Assembly: GCA_943369665.1 (NCBI GenBank)
Contig: CALRNX020000010.1
Coordinates: 62,001-126,000 of the forward strand
Length of the DNA stretch: 64,000 nucleotides
DNA from: UKL13-3 sp943369665
Lineage (GTDB): Bacteria > Bacteroidota > Bacteroidia > UKL13-3
Direction of reading: 5' to 3'
Below the pieces are notes generated by a model, which had not been told where the DNA came from, made no database searches, and saw only the letters and a list, made by a program, of their open reading frames with translations. Position numbers and translations under genes: made by a program. Shown in pieces: positions 17,914-26,525 of the stretch; positions within the stretch are counted from its first letter, which is position 1, and each line of letters starts with the position of its first letter.

Positions 17914-19410
17914 TCAGGAATGCTTCAACTGTTTCATCACCGCTTCTATATCCACATTTAAGCCTTTGGCCACAGCCATTCCCAATTGAGCATTTGCCCT
18001 AAAAAAATGACACAACTGGCGGTTAATGATCAGGTCTTTTTTGTCGCCCGAAATACCACTCATTGCTCCAACGATATTCGAAACCAAATTGTGCCTGTCA
18101 TAATCATTCATGGCTTTGGTAAATAATAAACCAGGTTGTGTATAGTGATCGTTATCTCCTTCTCCATTGCGATCAAACCAACCTGCTACCATACTATCCA
18201 ACTGCATTTCGGGCTCTTTATAACTTTGATCTACTTCGATATCATCAAAACTATTCGGGAAATAATTCGGGCTATCTTCGCCATTATCGTCCACCCGCAT
18301 CAATCCGTCACGTTCATAATTAGCAACCATATAAGGACATTTATTCACCGGAATCTGCTCATAATTTACCCCCAAGCGGTATCGATGTGCATCGGGATAA
18401 GAAAGCAACCTGCCCTGCAACATTTTATCAGGTGAATAGCCAATGCCGTCCACTACATGAGCCGGTGCAAATGCACTTTGTTCAACATCTGTAAAATAAT
18501 TTTTAGGTATTTGGTTTAACTCCAATACACCCACATCCATTAAGGGGAAATCATCATGCGGCCACACCTTGGTAAGGTCAAAAGGATTAAACGGAAACGT
18601 TGAGGCCTGCTCATCTGTCATCACCTGGATTTTCATTAACCATTTCGGAAAATTTTTCGCTTCAATGGCTTCAACCAGATCTCTTTGTGCAAAATCAGCA
18701 TCTTTTCCTTTCCATTCAACAGCCTCATCGTTGGTAAAATTTTTAATGCCTTGTTGGGTTTTAAAATGGAACTTCACCCATACCCTCTCATTCTGAGCAT
18801 TGATCATACTAAAAGTATGTGAACCAAAGCCATCCATATGGCGATACCCCACAGGTGTTCCCCTGTCGCTCATCAGAATCATTACCTGGTGCAAACTTTC
18901 AGGATTCAGACTCCAGAAATCCCACATCATTGTCGGGCTTTTACAATTGGTGCGCGGATCCCGCTTTTGTGTATGAATAAAGTCAGAGAACTTTTTCGGG
19001 TCTTTTATAAAAAATACAGGCGTGTTGTTTCCTACCAGATCCCAATTACCATCTTCGGTATAAAATTTTATGGCAAACCCTCTTGGGTCTCTTTCAGTAT
19101 CGGCACTGCCTTTTTCACCACCCACAGTCGAAAACCGGAGGAATAACTTTGTTTGCTTACCAATCTTGTTAAAGATCTTCGCTTTGGTATATCGGCTGAT
19201 ATCATGTGTTACGGTGAACGTTCCAAAGGCACCTGTTCCTTTTGCATGAACCACGCGTTCCGGAATGCGTTCACGATTAAAATGCGCCATCTTTTCGTGT
19301 AGGATAAAATCCTGGAGCAATAAAGGACCTCTCGGCCCAACGCTCATTGAATTTTCATTTTCTACATACGGTTTTCCCGATGCTGTAGTTAGTCTTTTTT
19401 TTGGTTCCAT
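17914..19410 (-). CDS. katA: catalase (monofunctional, haem)
   Basis: 498 residues, the normal size for a small-subunit (clade 3) haem catalase, which converts hydrogen peroxide to water and oxygen. The N-terminus carries the usual SMSVGPRGPLLLQDF. The distal catalytic histidine is His55 in RVVHAKGTGAFG, and the proximal haem tyrosine is Tyr338 in GRLLSYPDAHRYRLG. The distal-side strand GNNTPVFFIKDP is also present. It is divergent from the oxyR gene, with promoter boxes and a palindrome in the 104 nt between them, so OxyR control by peroxide is likely. A strong terminator follows. No odd residues seen. Confidence 0.97.
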   Translation of the reverse strand: MEPKKRLTTASGKPYVENENSMSVGPRGPLLLQDFILHEKMAHFNRERIPERVVHAKGTGAFGTFTVTHDISRYTKAKIFNKIGKQTKLFLRFSTVGGEKGSADTERDPRGFAIKFYTEDGNWDLVGNNTPVFFIKDPKKFSDFIHTQKRDPRTNCKSPTMMWDFWSLNPESLHQVMILMSDRGTPVGYRHMDGFGSHTFSMINAQNERVWVKFHFKTQQGIKNFTNDEAVEWKGKDADFAQRDLVEAIEAKNFPKWLMKIQVMTDEQASTFPFNPFDLTKVWPHDDFPLMDVGVLELNQIPKNYFTDVEQSAFAPAHVVDGIGYSPDKMLQGRLLSYPDAHRYRLGVNYEQIPVNKCPYMVANYERDGLMRVDDNGEDSPNYFPNSFDDIEVDQSYKEPEMQLDSMVAGWFDRNGEGDNDHYTQPGLLFTKAMNDYDRHNLVSNIVGAMSGISGDKKDLIINRQLCHFFRANAQLGMAVAKGLNVDIEAVMKQLKHS

Positions 19411-19446
19411 GATAGTCGAATAATTATTTGATATGAGTTAACGGTA

Positions 19447-19479
19447 CAAACATCACTTTTTCATAATTATCAATCAAAA
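19447..19479 (-). promoter_or_regulatory. probable katA promoter
   Basis: On the minus strand TTTTG (19479-19475), a 20-nt spacer and GATGTTTG (19454-19447) fit the Bacteroidota TTTG-N19/21-TAnnTTTG pattern with one mismatch. It ends 36 nt before the katA start codon. Confidence 0.45.
19461..19472. promoter_or_regulatory. possible OxyR operator
   Basis: TCATAATTATCA contains the perfect palindrome ATAATTAT and lies inside the spacer of the katA promoter, also upstream of the oxyR -7 box. Placement fits a peroxide-responsive operator, but AT-rich palindromes arise easily by chance. Confidence 0.3.
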
Positions 19480-19489
19480 CGATATTTTC

Positions 19490-19497
19490 TATATTTG
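19490..19497 (+). promoter_or_regulatory. -7 box of oxyR
   Basis: TATATTTG is a perfect TAnnTTTG match, 17 nt before the oxyR ATG. I find no convincing TTTG at -33, which is common in regulated promoters. Confidence 0.4.
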
Positions 19498-19514
19498 TAT
19501 AGATAAAATCTATT

Positions 19515-20450
19515 ATGAACATTCAACAATTGGAATACCTGGTGGCTGTTGATACCCACCGGCACTTTGTAAAAGCAGCCGAAGCTTGCTTTGTAACCCA
19601 GGCCACACTGAGCATGATGCTCAAAAAACTGGAAGACGAATTGGGTATTAAAATATTTGATCGTAGCAGGCAACCTGTAGTACCAACGGATATTGGCAAA
19701 AAGATCATTGCACAAGCCAAAATTATTTTAAAAGAAAATGGTCGTATAAAGGAGTTGATCAACGAAGAACAAAAAGAAATGAGCGGTGAACTTAAAATGG
19801 GCATCATACCAACACTGGCTCCATACTTATTGCCATTGTTTCTACCCTCTTATCTCAAAAAGTATCCGGCAGTAAAGCTTCATATTAGTGAGCTCACCAC
19901 CCATGAGATCATTCATAAACTCGAACGCCACGATATTGATGTTGGATTACTGGCAACACCTCTCTACAATAACACATTGGTGGAAACACCTCTGTTTTAT
20001 GAAGATTTTGTGGTGTATGCTTCGGCAAATGAAAAGCTAATGAAAAAGAAATACATATTGTCGGAAGATATTGATGTCAATAAATTGTGGTTACTCGAGG
20101 AAGGACATTGCATGCGTTCCCAGGTCATTAATTTATGTGAACTCAAAACACAGGAAAAAGAAGTACACCAGCTCGACTTTGAAACAGGAAGCATTGAAAC
20201 CCTCAAAACCATTGTTGACATCAACAAAGGCATTACCATCATTCCGTCCCTCGCTCTCAAACAAATGAGCACCAAACAACTTAAAAACACAAGGCACTTT
20301 AAAAAACCGGCTCCTGTTCGTGAAATCGGGTTGGTTACCTACAGGCATTTCGTCAAAGAAAAGTTAATTGCCTCGCTTAAAGAAGAAATCCTTGCCAATA
20401 TTCCAGCCGAGATGAAAAGCAGCAAACAAAAAGAGATCGTGATGATTTAG
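19515..20450 (+). CDS. oxyR: LysR-type peroxide-sensing regulator OxyR
   Basis: 311 residues, standard LysR size. The winged helix-turn-helix spans about 1-60 (MNIQQLEYLVAVDTHRHFVK, then ATLSMMLKKLEDELG and FDRSRQPVVPTD). The effector domain follows (about 90-300). It contains Cys near residue 199 (EEGHCMRSQ) and Cys near 207 (INLCELK), at the places of the OxyR redox pair (HCMRxQ...LC), so a peroxide-driven disulfide is likely. It is divergent from katA. The NYN gene follows after 56 nt on the same strand and may be cotranscribed. Confidence 0.92.
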   Translation: MNIQQLEYLVAVDTHRHFVKAAEACFVTQATLSMMLKKLEDELGIKIFDRSRQPVVPTDIGKKIIAQAKIILKENGRIKELINEEQKEMSGELKMGIIPTLAPYLLPLFLPSYLKKYPAVKLHISELTTHEIIHKLERHDIDVGLLATPLYNNTLVETPLFYEDFVVYASANEKLMKKKYILSEDIDVNKLWLLEEGHCMRSQVINLCELKTQEKEVHQLDFETGSIETLKTIVDINKGITIIPSLALKQMSTKQLKNTRHFKKPAPVREIGLVTYRHFVKEKLIASLKEEILANIPAEMKSSKQKEIVMI

Positions 20451-20506
20451 GAAAACACAGATTGCTCAATAAAACAACTACCTTAGTTGGCACAAAAACA
20501 AACCGT

Positions 20507-21247
20507 ATGAAAGACGAACGCCTAGCCGTGCTAATTGATGCTGATAATGTTCCCTATTCCAATGTAAAAGAAATGTTGGAAGAAGTGGCTAAAAACGGAA
20601 CACCAACTATTAAACGGATTTATGCCGACTGGACCAAACCAACTGTTTCGGGTTGGAAAAATGTGTTGCTTGAAAATGCCATTACACCTATTCAGCAATA
20701 CAGTTATACTACAGGTAAAAACTCAAGCGACAGTGCCCTCATTATTGATGCAATGGATATTCTATATTCTCAAAAAGTGGATGGATTTTGCATCGTATCT
20801 AGCGACAGCGACTTTACCCGACTAGCGATACGCCTGCGGGAAGCCGGAATGAAAGTAATTGGTATTGGCGAAAAAAAGACACCTCTCCCCTTTATTACAG
20901 CCTGTGATAAATTTGTATACATTGAGATCTTAAAAGCAGCGGCATCCGCAACAATTGAAGAAACGACACACGCAAAACCTAAAACAGAAAGTAAACCTTT
21001 AAACAAAATAGACAAAGCGCTCATTAAGTTACTCACCCAAAGTGTTGCTGACCTTGCTGACGAAAGTGGCTGGACATTTTTGGGAGAACTCGGAAATTTT
21101 ATCCTTAAAAAGAAAGCAGACTTCGACCCAAGGAACTATGGATTCCCTAAACTATTACTGCTCATAAAGAGTACCAACAAATTTCTGATTGATGAACGCG
21201 AAGCCGGAAATAAAAATGTGCGCCATATTTATTTGAAAATAAAATAG
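20507..21247 (+). CDS. NYN (LabA/PIN-like) ribonuclease-type domain with OST-HTH/LOTUS domain
   Basis: 246 residues from the ATG at 20507; a TTG at 20462 would add 15 non-conserved residues. The N-terminal NYN domain (about 5-145) has the acidic residues expected of a metal-dependent nuclease fold: Asp11 in AVLIDADNVP, Asp in SSDSALIIDAMD and SSDSDFTRLA. A linker rich in Thr/Lys joins it to a C-terminal OST-HTH/LOTUS domain (about 163-246, KIDKALIKLLTQSV ... DFDPRNYGFPKLLLLI), which binds RNA in other proteins. Likely an RNA-processing or RNA-binding factor. It follows oxyR and precedes a small unknown gene by 5 nt. Confidence 0.85.
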   Translation: MKDERLAVLIDADNVPYSNVKEMLEEVAKNGTPTIKRIYADWTKPTVSGWKNVLLENAITPIQQYSYTTGKNSSDSALIIDAMDILYSQKVDGFCIVSSDSDFTRLAIRLREAGMKVIGIGEKKTPLPFITACDKFVYIEILKAAASATIEETTHAKPKTESKPLNKIDKALIKLLTQSVADLADESGWTFLGELGNFILKKKADFDPRNYGFPKLLLLIKSTNKFLIDEREAGNKNVRHIYLKIK

Positions 21248-21252
21248 ACCGG

Positions 21253-21654
21253 ATGAAACTCGAATACCTTGATGATATTGCTGATGATGAAAAATTTGCT
21301 GAAGTGCTCACGGAACAAGTAGTAAGGCTTTATGATTTTGAGAAAACGCAGGCAACCGAGTTAAAACAGGCCATTGAACAAACCATCATTACCCAAAAAA
21401 GTCCGCTCGATTTGAGCACATTACACTTTATTGAATGTGTAAACTGCAATTTGATCTTTAGTATTTCCGATACCGATGAAGGAATAAAAACGCTTGACGG
21501 AAAAGTATTTTTTTGTGAACTCACACTCAATGGTTATCAACAGATTATAACACTCCTGGAACCTTTTTGCAATAACAACAGAAAGAGTTACCAGTGGTTA
21601 TACGATATCGACAACCCTATCGAATTTTTGTTATCGCCAGGTGGTGGCTGGTAA
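21253..21654 (+). CDS. small conserved-looking hypothetical protein
   Basis: 133 residues, acidic, no signal peptide or membrane segment, so cytoplasmic. The start is 5 nt after the NYN-LOTUS stop, which indicates one transcript. A pair of cysteines (IECVNCNLIF) and a Gly-rich end (SPGGGW) are the only notable features. I do not recognise a family. The tail is 3 nt from the convergent Kir channel gene. Confidence 0.65.
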   Translation: MKLEYLDDIADDEKFAEVLTEQVVRLYDFEKTQATELKQAIEQTIITQKSPLDLSTLHFIECVNCNLIFSISDTDEGIKTLDGKVFFCELTLNGYQQIITLLEPFCNNNRKSYQWLYDIDNPIEFLLSPGGGW

Positions 21655-21657
21655 CCG

Positions 21658-22602
21658 TTAGTTGAGCGGTACTTTTTTATACGAACCAATCTTATCGATC
21701 TCCAACACAGTACCCATTTTATTATCTGAGCGGTGAAACATGATGTCAAATTTAGCACCCCATACCAACTCGGCATATGTATAAGAAATACGCGTATGAA
21801 CGGTTTGTGCGTATGTTTCGTCAAAGGCTTTAAACAATAAAATAAACTCAGCATCAATTTCTTCAAGGTCTTGTGCGCTTAACCCCTTCATCGGACTTTC
21901 ATCCGTAATGGGATGAACAATCGTCCAACTCAATGCCAATGCCGAAACCGTCTTATACTCGAGTGTGAGCTGCTCAAATTCCCGTCTATTCGTTTCCTTA
22001 TCAATATAACTCATCAATACCTGAGCCTCACACTCAATAACCTGATTGGATCGTAAATTGGCAATCCGAAACATTAATGCAGAGCCACCGTTAAACGGTG
22101 CGATCAATGCATTTTCGCTGTTCACCAAACGGGCTTGAGGGCGGGCAAATCGGGCGTATAAAACACCCGTCATAATGGCAAAACTCATTAAGCCTATTAA
22201 ACACTCGAACGCTGCAACAATATTGGCCACAAATCCAATAGGATTTGTTCGTCCATAACCAACTGTGGTAAGTGTTTGCGAACTAAAGAAAAACGCATCC
22301 CAAAAATGCTCGGCCGTTGTAATGCCCAGATCACCGTCTAATTCTTCCATGCCCACAGCCATAAAAATACCGGCAAAAAGAAGGTTCATGCTTGTGTAAA
22401 AAGTAAAAATGAGAAGAAAAAACTTCCACCATTTCATGGTGATCAGGTCATGAAAATGATTGAACCTTCCCCAAAATGGTATACCTGTTCGGATTACATT
22501 ATACGTTCCGTCTTTATTCACCAGGCGTTCGCCTTGATTAGAAGCCTGAGAACCAAAGCCTGTTGTGGTTGTTTTCAGTGTCGAAAATTTAATTTTTGCC
22601 AT
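21658..22602 (-). CDS. inward-rectifier potassium channel (KirBac type)
   Basis: 314 residues, usual size for a prokaryotic Kir subunit. A slide-helix region precedes TM1 (about 55-80, WWKFFLLIFTFYTSMNLLF). Then come the pore helix and K+ selectivity filter TLTTVGYGRTNP (about 108-119) and TM2 (about 122-150, GFVANIVAAFECLIGLMSFA). The C-terminal cytoplasmic immunoglobulin-like domain fills residues 155-314 (ALMFRIANLRSNQV, HPITDESPMKG). Kir channels form tetramers in the inner membrane. The gene stands alone, convergent with the 133-aa gene and divergent from the acyltransferase gene. Confidence 0.93.
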   Translation of the reverse strand: MAKIKFSTLKTTTTGFGSQASNQGERLVNKDGTYNVIRTGIPFWGRFNHFHDLITMKWWKFFLLIFTFYTSMNLLFAGIFMAVGMEELDGDLGITTAEHFWDAFFFSSQTLTTVGYGRTNPIGFVANIVAAFECLIGLMSFAIMTGVLYARFARPQARLVNSENALIAPFNGGSALMFRIANLRSNQVIECEAQVLMSYIDKETNRREFEQLTLEYKTVSALALSWTIVHPITDESPMKGLSAQDLEEIDAEFILLFKAFDETYAQTVHTRISYTYAELVWGAKFDIMFHRSDNKMGTVLEIDKIGSYKKVPLN

Positions 22603-22658
22603 ATACGATTACGAAACTATCATTTTGATATGAAATTCTGTATGCATAAAATTGAACC

Positions 22659-23237
22659 ATGAACAATACAGATTTTTTTGCACACCCAACTGCCGTTATT
22701 GATGACGGTTGCACCATCGGAAAAGGAACCAAAATCTGGCACTTTTCGCATGTGATGAGTAATAGTGTATTGGGTGAAAACTGTAACCTTGGACAGAATG
22801 TGGTGATAAGCCCCGAAGTTGTGCTGGGCAATAATGTAAAGGTGCAAAACAATGTTTCGATATATACAGGTGTAACCTGCGATGACGATGTTTTCCTCGG
22901 ACCTTCTTGTGTATTCACCAATGTGACCAATCCTCGCAGTGCTGTTAACCGCAGGGGACAATACAGCAAAACCCATGTAGGAAAAGGTGCTTCCATTGGG
23001 GCCAATGCCACCATTGTATGCGGGCACAATATCGGTGAATTCGCATTCATTGGAGCCGGGGCTGTGGTCACCAAAAATATTCCCGCCTACGCGTTGGTGG
23101 TTGGAAACCCAAGCAAACAAACAGGCTGGATGAGCGAATACGGACACAAACTTCAATTTGATGCAAACGGCCGGGCAACCTGTCCGGAAAGCGGACAACA
23201 GTATGAACTAAAAAACGGAGAGGTGAAAAGAGTATAA
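22659..23237 (+). CDS. left-handed beta-helix sugar N-acetyltransferase (WbpD/WlbB-like)
   Basis: 192 residues of hexapeptide repeats: repeated [LIV]G-x-x-x-x turns such as IDDGCTIGKGTKIWHFSHVM, VLGENCNLGQNVVI and VGKGASIGANATIVCGHNIG. The order of motifs (FTNVTNPRS, RGQYSKTHVG, GNPSKQTGWMSE) matches the trimeric acetyl-CoA enzymes that N-acetylate UDP-3-amino-glucuronate for surface polysaccharide. The C-terminal end has a Cys-containing strand (ATCPESGQQYELKNGEVKR). There are no other surface-sugar genes next to it, so the substrate is uncertain. Confidence 0.85.
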   Translation: MNNTDFFAHPTAVIDDGCTIGKGTKIWHFSHVMSNSVLGENCNLGQNVVISPEVVLGNNVKVQNNVSIYTGVTCDDDVFLGPSCVFTNVTNPRSAVNRRGQYSKTHVGKGASIGANATIVCGHNIGEFAFIGAGAVVTKNIPAYALVVGNPSKQTGWMSEYGHKLQFDANGRATCPESGQQYELKNGEVKRV

Positions 23238-23299
23238 TATCTTCCAACATTTAACATAATCAACTTACTCAATATCATTAACACAATCAACACTCATAT

Positions 23300-24094
23300 A
23301 TGAAAACAAATCACGAGATAGACTACAAAATTTTAGGGAATGAAATGCAATGCGTGGAAATTGAATTGGATCCTCAGGAGACTGTAATGGCTGAGCCCGG
23401 TAGCTTTATGCTAATGGATAATAGCATCCAGATGGAAACAATTTTTGGGGATGGTTCCAAGCAACAAGGCGGTTTATTGGGCAAATTGATGAATGCCGGT
23501 AAACGTGTTCTTACAGGCGAAAGTTTGTTCATGACTGCATTTACCAATATGGGACAAGGGAAAAAACAAGTAACCTTTGCGTCTCCATATCCGGGAAAAA
23601 TTATCCCGATCGATCTGTACCATTTAGGAGGAAAGATTATCTGCCAAAAGGATTCTTTTTTATGTGCAGCCAAAGGGGTGAGTGTGAGCATTGAGTTTCA
23701 GAAAAAACTGGGTACAGGTTTGTTTGGTGGCGAAGGTTTTATTATGCAAAAACTGGAGGGAGACGGTATGGCCTTTGTTCACTCGGGAGGGCACGTCATT
23801 GAGCGTACGTTACAACCTGGCGAATTACTTAAAATAGACACAGGATGTATCGTTGCCTTTACACAGGAAATAAATTATGATATCCAGTTTGTTGGAGGAA
23901 TTAAGAACACCATTTTTGGTGGTGAGGGTGTATTTTTTGCAACCTTATCGGGACCGGGAAAAGTTTGGATCCAATCATTACCGATAAGCAGGTTGGCCAG
24001 CAGGATGTTATCTTATGGAGGCGTTGGCGGACGCAGAGAAGAAGGCGGCATTTTGGGTGGACTTGGAAATATGTTGGATGGTGATGGATGGTAG
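23300..24094 (+). CDS. AIM24/TIGR00266-family protein
   Basis: 264 residues, cytosolic, all-beta and glycine-rich. It shows the family layout: an opening strand (YKILGNEMQCVEIELDPQE) with AEPGSFMLMD, then GLFGGEGFIMQKLEGDGMAF, FVGGIKNTIFGGEGVFFATL and GPGKVWIQSLPISRLA, ending in a Gly-rich tail. The proteins form a tryptophan-RNA-attenuator-like beta fold; their biochemical role is not established. It sits between the acyltransferase and yebC genes with 60-90 nt gaps containing AACACATTCAAC-type repeats. Confidence 0.85.
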   Translation: MKTNHEIDYKILGNEMQCVEIELDPQETVMAEPGSFMLMDNSIQMETIFGDGSKQQGGLLGKLMNAGKRVLTGESLFMTAFTNMGQGKKQVTFASPYPGKIIPIDLYHLGGKIICQKDSFLCAAKGVSVSIEFQKKLGTGLFGGEGFIMQKLEGDGMAFVHSGGHVIERTLQPGELLKIDTGCIVAFTQEINYDIQFVGGIKNTIFGGEGVFFATLSGPGKVWIQSLPISRLASRMLSYGGVGGRREEGGILGGLGNMLDGDGW

Positions 24095-24095
24095 A

Positions 24096-24134
24096 AACAC
24101 ATTCAACAAAATCAACATTAATAACACATTCAAC
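24096..24134 (+). repeat. short direct repeat before yebC
   Basis: AACACATTCAAC occurs at 24096-24107 and again at 24123-24134. Similar words (AACACAATCAACAC) precede the AIM24-like gene near 23280. Possibly leader elements or simple-sequence drift. Confidence 0.4.
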
Positions 24135-24179
24135 ACAAATTTTTTCGATATTTGACGCTTCGAATTTTAACTGAACAAT

Positions 24180-24887
24180 ATGGGACGAGTATTTGAGAAA
24201 CGAAAACACAAGATGTTTGCCCGCTATGCCAAGATGAGCAGAGCCTTTACACGAATTGGAAAAGAGATAGCCATTGCCGTAAAAATGGGCGGCCCCGATC
24301 CTGATTCAAACCCGCGTTTGCGTGTAACATTAGCCAAAGCCAAAGCCATTAATATGCCTAAGCACAATTTGGATGCTGCTATTAAACGTGCTGTGAGCAA
24401 AGAAGATGGAGATTTTGAAGAAGTATTATACGAAGGAAAAGGTCCGCATAGTATTGGGATCATGATCGAAACAGCCACCAATAACCCAACACGCACAGTG
24501 GCCAATTTGCGCAGCTATTTCAATAAAAAAGGTGGTGCACTGGGTGTTAAAGGATCCATGGAGTTTTTGTTCGAACATAAAGGCGAATACAAAATTGCCA
24601 AAGACAATATCAACCTCGAAGAATTCGAACTGGAAATGATCGATTATGGAGCCGAAGAAATAAACGTAGACGATGAAGCTATTTACATTTCTACCTCGTT
24701 TGAAGATTATGGCCGTATGCAAAAAGCGTTGGAAGATAAAGGCTGTACCATTTTGCATGCAGAACTTACCCGCGAACCAACCAACCCGGTAGAATTAACC
24801 GAAGAGCAAGAAGCCGAAGTGAACCTACTCTTGGATCTAATTGAAGAAGATGATGATGTGACTGCCGTGTATACCACTATGGCATAG
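24180..24887 (+). CDS. YebC/PmpR (TACO1-like) family protein
   Basis: 235 residues, the family's size. Signature regions are present: KMSRAFTRIGKEIAIAVKMG near the N-terminus, NPRLRVTLAKAKAINMPKHN and the GAEEI/DYG core in the middle, and a C-terminal acidic tail. Members are known as DNA-binding regulators and, more recently, as translation factors acting at proline-rich stretches. This copy begins MGRVFEKRK rather than the usual AGHSKW, a feature of the shorter-headed subgroup. A terminator follows, shared with convergent ruvC. Confidence 0.92.
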   Translation: MGRVFEKRKHKMFARYAKMSRAFTRIGKEIAIAVKMGGPDPDSNPRLRVTLAKAKAINMPKHNLDAAIKRAVSKEDGDFEEVLYEGKGPHSIGIMIETATNNPTRTVANLRSYFNKKGGALGVKGSMEFLFEHKGEYKIAKDNINLEEFELEMIDYGAEEINVDDEAIYISTSFEDYGRMQKALEDKGCTILHAELTREPTNPVELTEEQEAEVNLLLDLIEEDDDVTAVYTTMA

Positions 24888-24904
24888 TAAAATATCCTGC
24901 TAAC

Positions 24905-24938
24905 AAAAATGCCCATTCTAAAACGAATGGGCATTTTT
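24905..24938. terminator. bidirectional terminator between yebC and ruvC
   Basis: A 14-bp perfect stem (AAAAATGCCCATTC and GAATGGGCATTTTT, loop TAAAAC) with A- and T-tracts on both sides, so it can end transcripts from either direction. Its right arm touches the ruvC stop codon. Confidence 0.85.
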
Positions 24939-25519
24939 TATTTCTTAAGTTTAGTTGGGTTCTCCGTTACAAATGCCTTCCAACTATTATAACTTTTAGC
25001 TCCGGGTAAAGCCGCTTTGCTGCTTTGTAAAAAATGGCAGTAAGAAGCAGCCAGTCCATCCGTTGCATCCAAAAACTCGGGTGTTTCAGTAAACTTTAAG
25101 AGGCGTTGAAGCATAGCTGCCACTTGCTCTTTACTGGCATTTCCATTGCCCGTGATACTTTGTTTGATCTTTTTGGGTGAATATTCATTTACCTGCATTC
25201 CACGGTTTAAAGCTGCTGCAATAGCTGCTCCTTGCGCCCTTCCCAGCTTTAACATCGACTGTACATTTTTCCCAAAAAAGGGAGCTTCGATGGCCAACTC
25301 ATCAGGATGGTACTGATCAATTAAAGAAGTTACACGTTCAAATATTTTTTGCAGCTTCAGCATATGGTCATCCAACTTTCCAAGCTTTACTACACCGAGG
25401 CTGATAATAGCAGGTTGTTTTTTATTGATACCAATCAAACCATAACCCATTACAATTGTTCCCGGGTCAATACCCAAAATAATTCTATCGTACTCCTTAA
25501 TGGTTTTTAATGCTGTCAT
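24938..25519 (-). CDS. ruvC: Holliday junction endonuclease RuvC
   Basis: 193 residues. RuvC cuts four-way DNA junctions in recombination with RuvAB. The four acidic catalytic residues are visible: Asp in ILGIDPGTIVMGYG, Glu in LAIEAPFFGKN, and the Asp pair in FLDATDGLAASYCH. The segment SMLKLGRAQGAAIAAAL and the KIKQSITGNGNASKEQV loop match the family. Slightly longer than E. coli RuvC through a C-terminal Lys-rich tail. The start is an ATG 49 nt from the divergent flippase-like gene. Confidence 0.95.
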   Translation of the reverse strand: MTALKTIKEYDRIILGIDPGTIVMGYGLIGINKKQPAIISLGVVKLGKLDDHMLKLQKIFERVTSLIDQYHPDELAIEAPFFGKNVQSMLKLGRAQGAAIAAALNRGMQVNEYSPKKIKQSITGNGNASKEQVAAMLQRLLKFTETPEFLDATDGLAASYCHFLQSSKAALPGAKSYNSWKAFVTENPTKLKK

Positions 25520-25568
25520 TTCTAATGCAAAATGAATACTTTCGCTAGCTGCAAATTAACCATTCCGT

Positions 25569-26525
25569 TTGAAATCGACCATTGTCTCTTCAGCTAAACT
25601 TCTCAACATCGCAAAACTAATTGTCCTTGGAGCGGTAGTTTGGTTTTTGGTATACAAACTTAAATACAGTTACAATATTGGAGAGCTTTCCAATCGGCAG
25701 CCTATTTTATGGAACTTGCATTCGATTCTATTAGGCCTCATCGCTGTATTACTGATGCCGTTCAACTGGTGGCTGGAAGCCCTCAAGTGGAAAGTAATTA
25801 TGCATAAACACGAATCGATTTCAACATTACAATCCTGGAAATCAGTGCTCACGGGCATTACACTCAGCATTATCACCCCCAACCAAATTGGTGATACCGT
25901 AGGTAAGGCCTTATACCTGGAAACGTATTCCAAAATAAAAGGCGCGGTGTCGACTGTTATTGGGGGAATTGCACAAACCATACCCTCCCTTGTTTTTGGC
26001 TGTATTGCAGGTTTGTATTTTATTTACACACAATGGGAAATAAGGAATTGGCAATTGGGGTTATTGGCTCTGCTGACAGTAGTTTTTTTATGTGCACTCA
26101 TCTATTATTTTTTACGAATCGCATTGCTCCAACAGTATTTTAAAAACACACAGCTAAACCAATACATTGCAGCATTTTCCAATTACAGTTCATCGGAACT
26201 CAAACAATTATTAACGCTTTCAACCATCAGGTTAACTGTTTTTTCAAGTCAGTATTATTTATTCCTCATGTTTTTTGGCGTTGATATTACCCCTCTTCAG
26301 GCATTCACAAGCATTAGTTTAATATTTTTGGCGCAATCTTTCTTACCCTCGTTTATCCTTATTGAAATTGGTGTCCGCGGAGCTGTTGCATTGTTTTTTA
26401 TTGGTTTGTACTCTCCCAATATTATTGGCATTTTGCAGGCAGCTTATTCATTATGGATCCTCAACATGATGATCCCTGCCCTGGTTGGGTTATATTTTTT
26501 ACTCACCCTTAAATGGAAATCATAA
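25569..26525 (+). CDS. integral membrane protein, lysylphosphatidylglycerol synthase TM-domain (UPF0104) family
   Basis: 318 residues with about eight hydrophobic segments, inner membrane. The start must be the TTG at 25569, since the next in-frame ATG lies far inside. Motifs such as NWWLEALKWKVI, SIITPNQIGDTVGKALYLE and IEIGVRGAVALFF match the flippase-like family (AglD/MprF N-terminal type), thought to move or handle lipid-linked intermediates. Its 3' end overlaps the next gene, a GT2 glycosyltransferase, by 13 nt, so both probably act on the same glycolipid. Confidence 0.85.
   Translation: MKSTIVSSAKLLNIAKLIVLGAVVWFLVYKLKYSYNIGELSNRQPILWNLHSILLGLIAVLLMPFNWWLEALKWKVIMHKHESISTLQSWKSVLTGITLSIITPNQIGDTVGKALYLETYSKIKGAVSTVIGGIAQTIPSLVFGCIAGLYFIYTQWEIRNWQLGLLALLTVVFLCALIYYFLRIALLQQYFKNTQLNQYIAAFSNYSSSELKQLLTLSTIRLTVFSSQYYLFLMFFGVDITPLQAFTSISLIFLAQSFLPSFILIEIGVRGAVALFFIGLYSPNIIGILQAAYSLWILNMMIPALVGLYFLLTLKWKS

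Noticed and set aside
22589..23198. Long minus-strand frames (161 and 192 codons) opposite the acetyltransferase gene
   Set aside because: Antisense shadows of hexapeptide repeats, which keep both strands open; no own start or motif.
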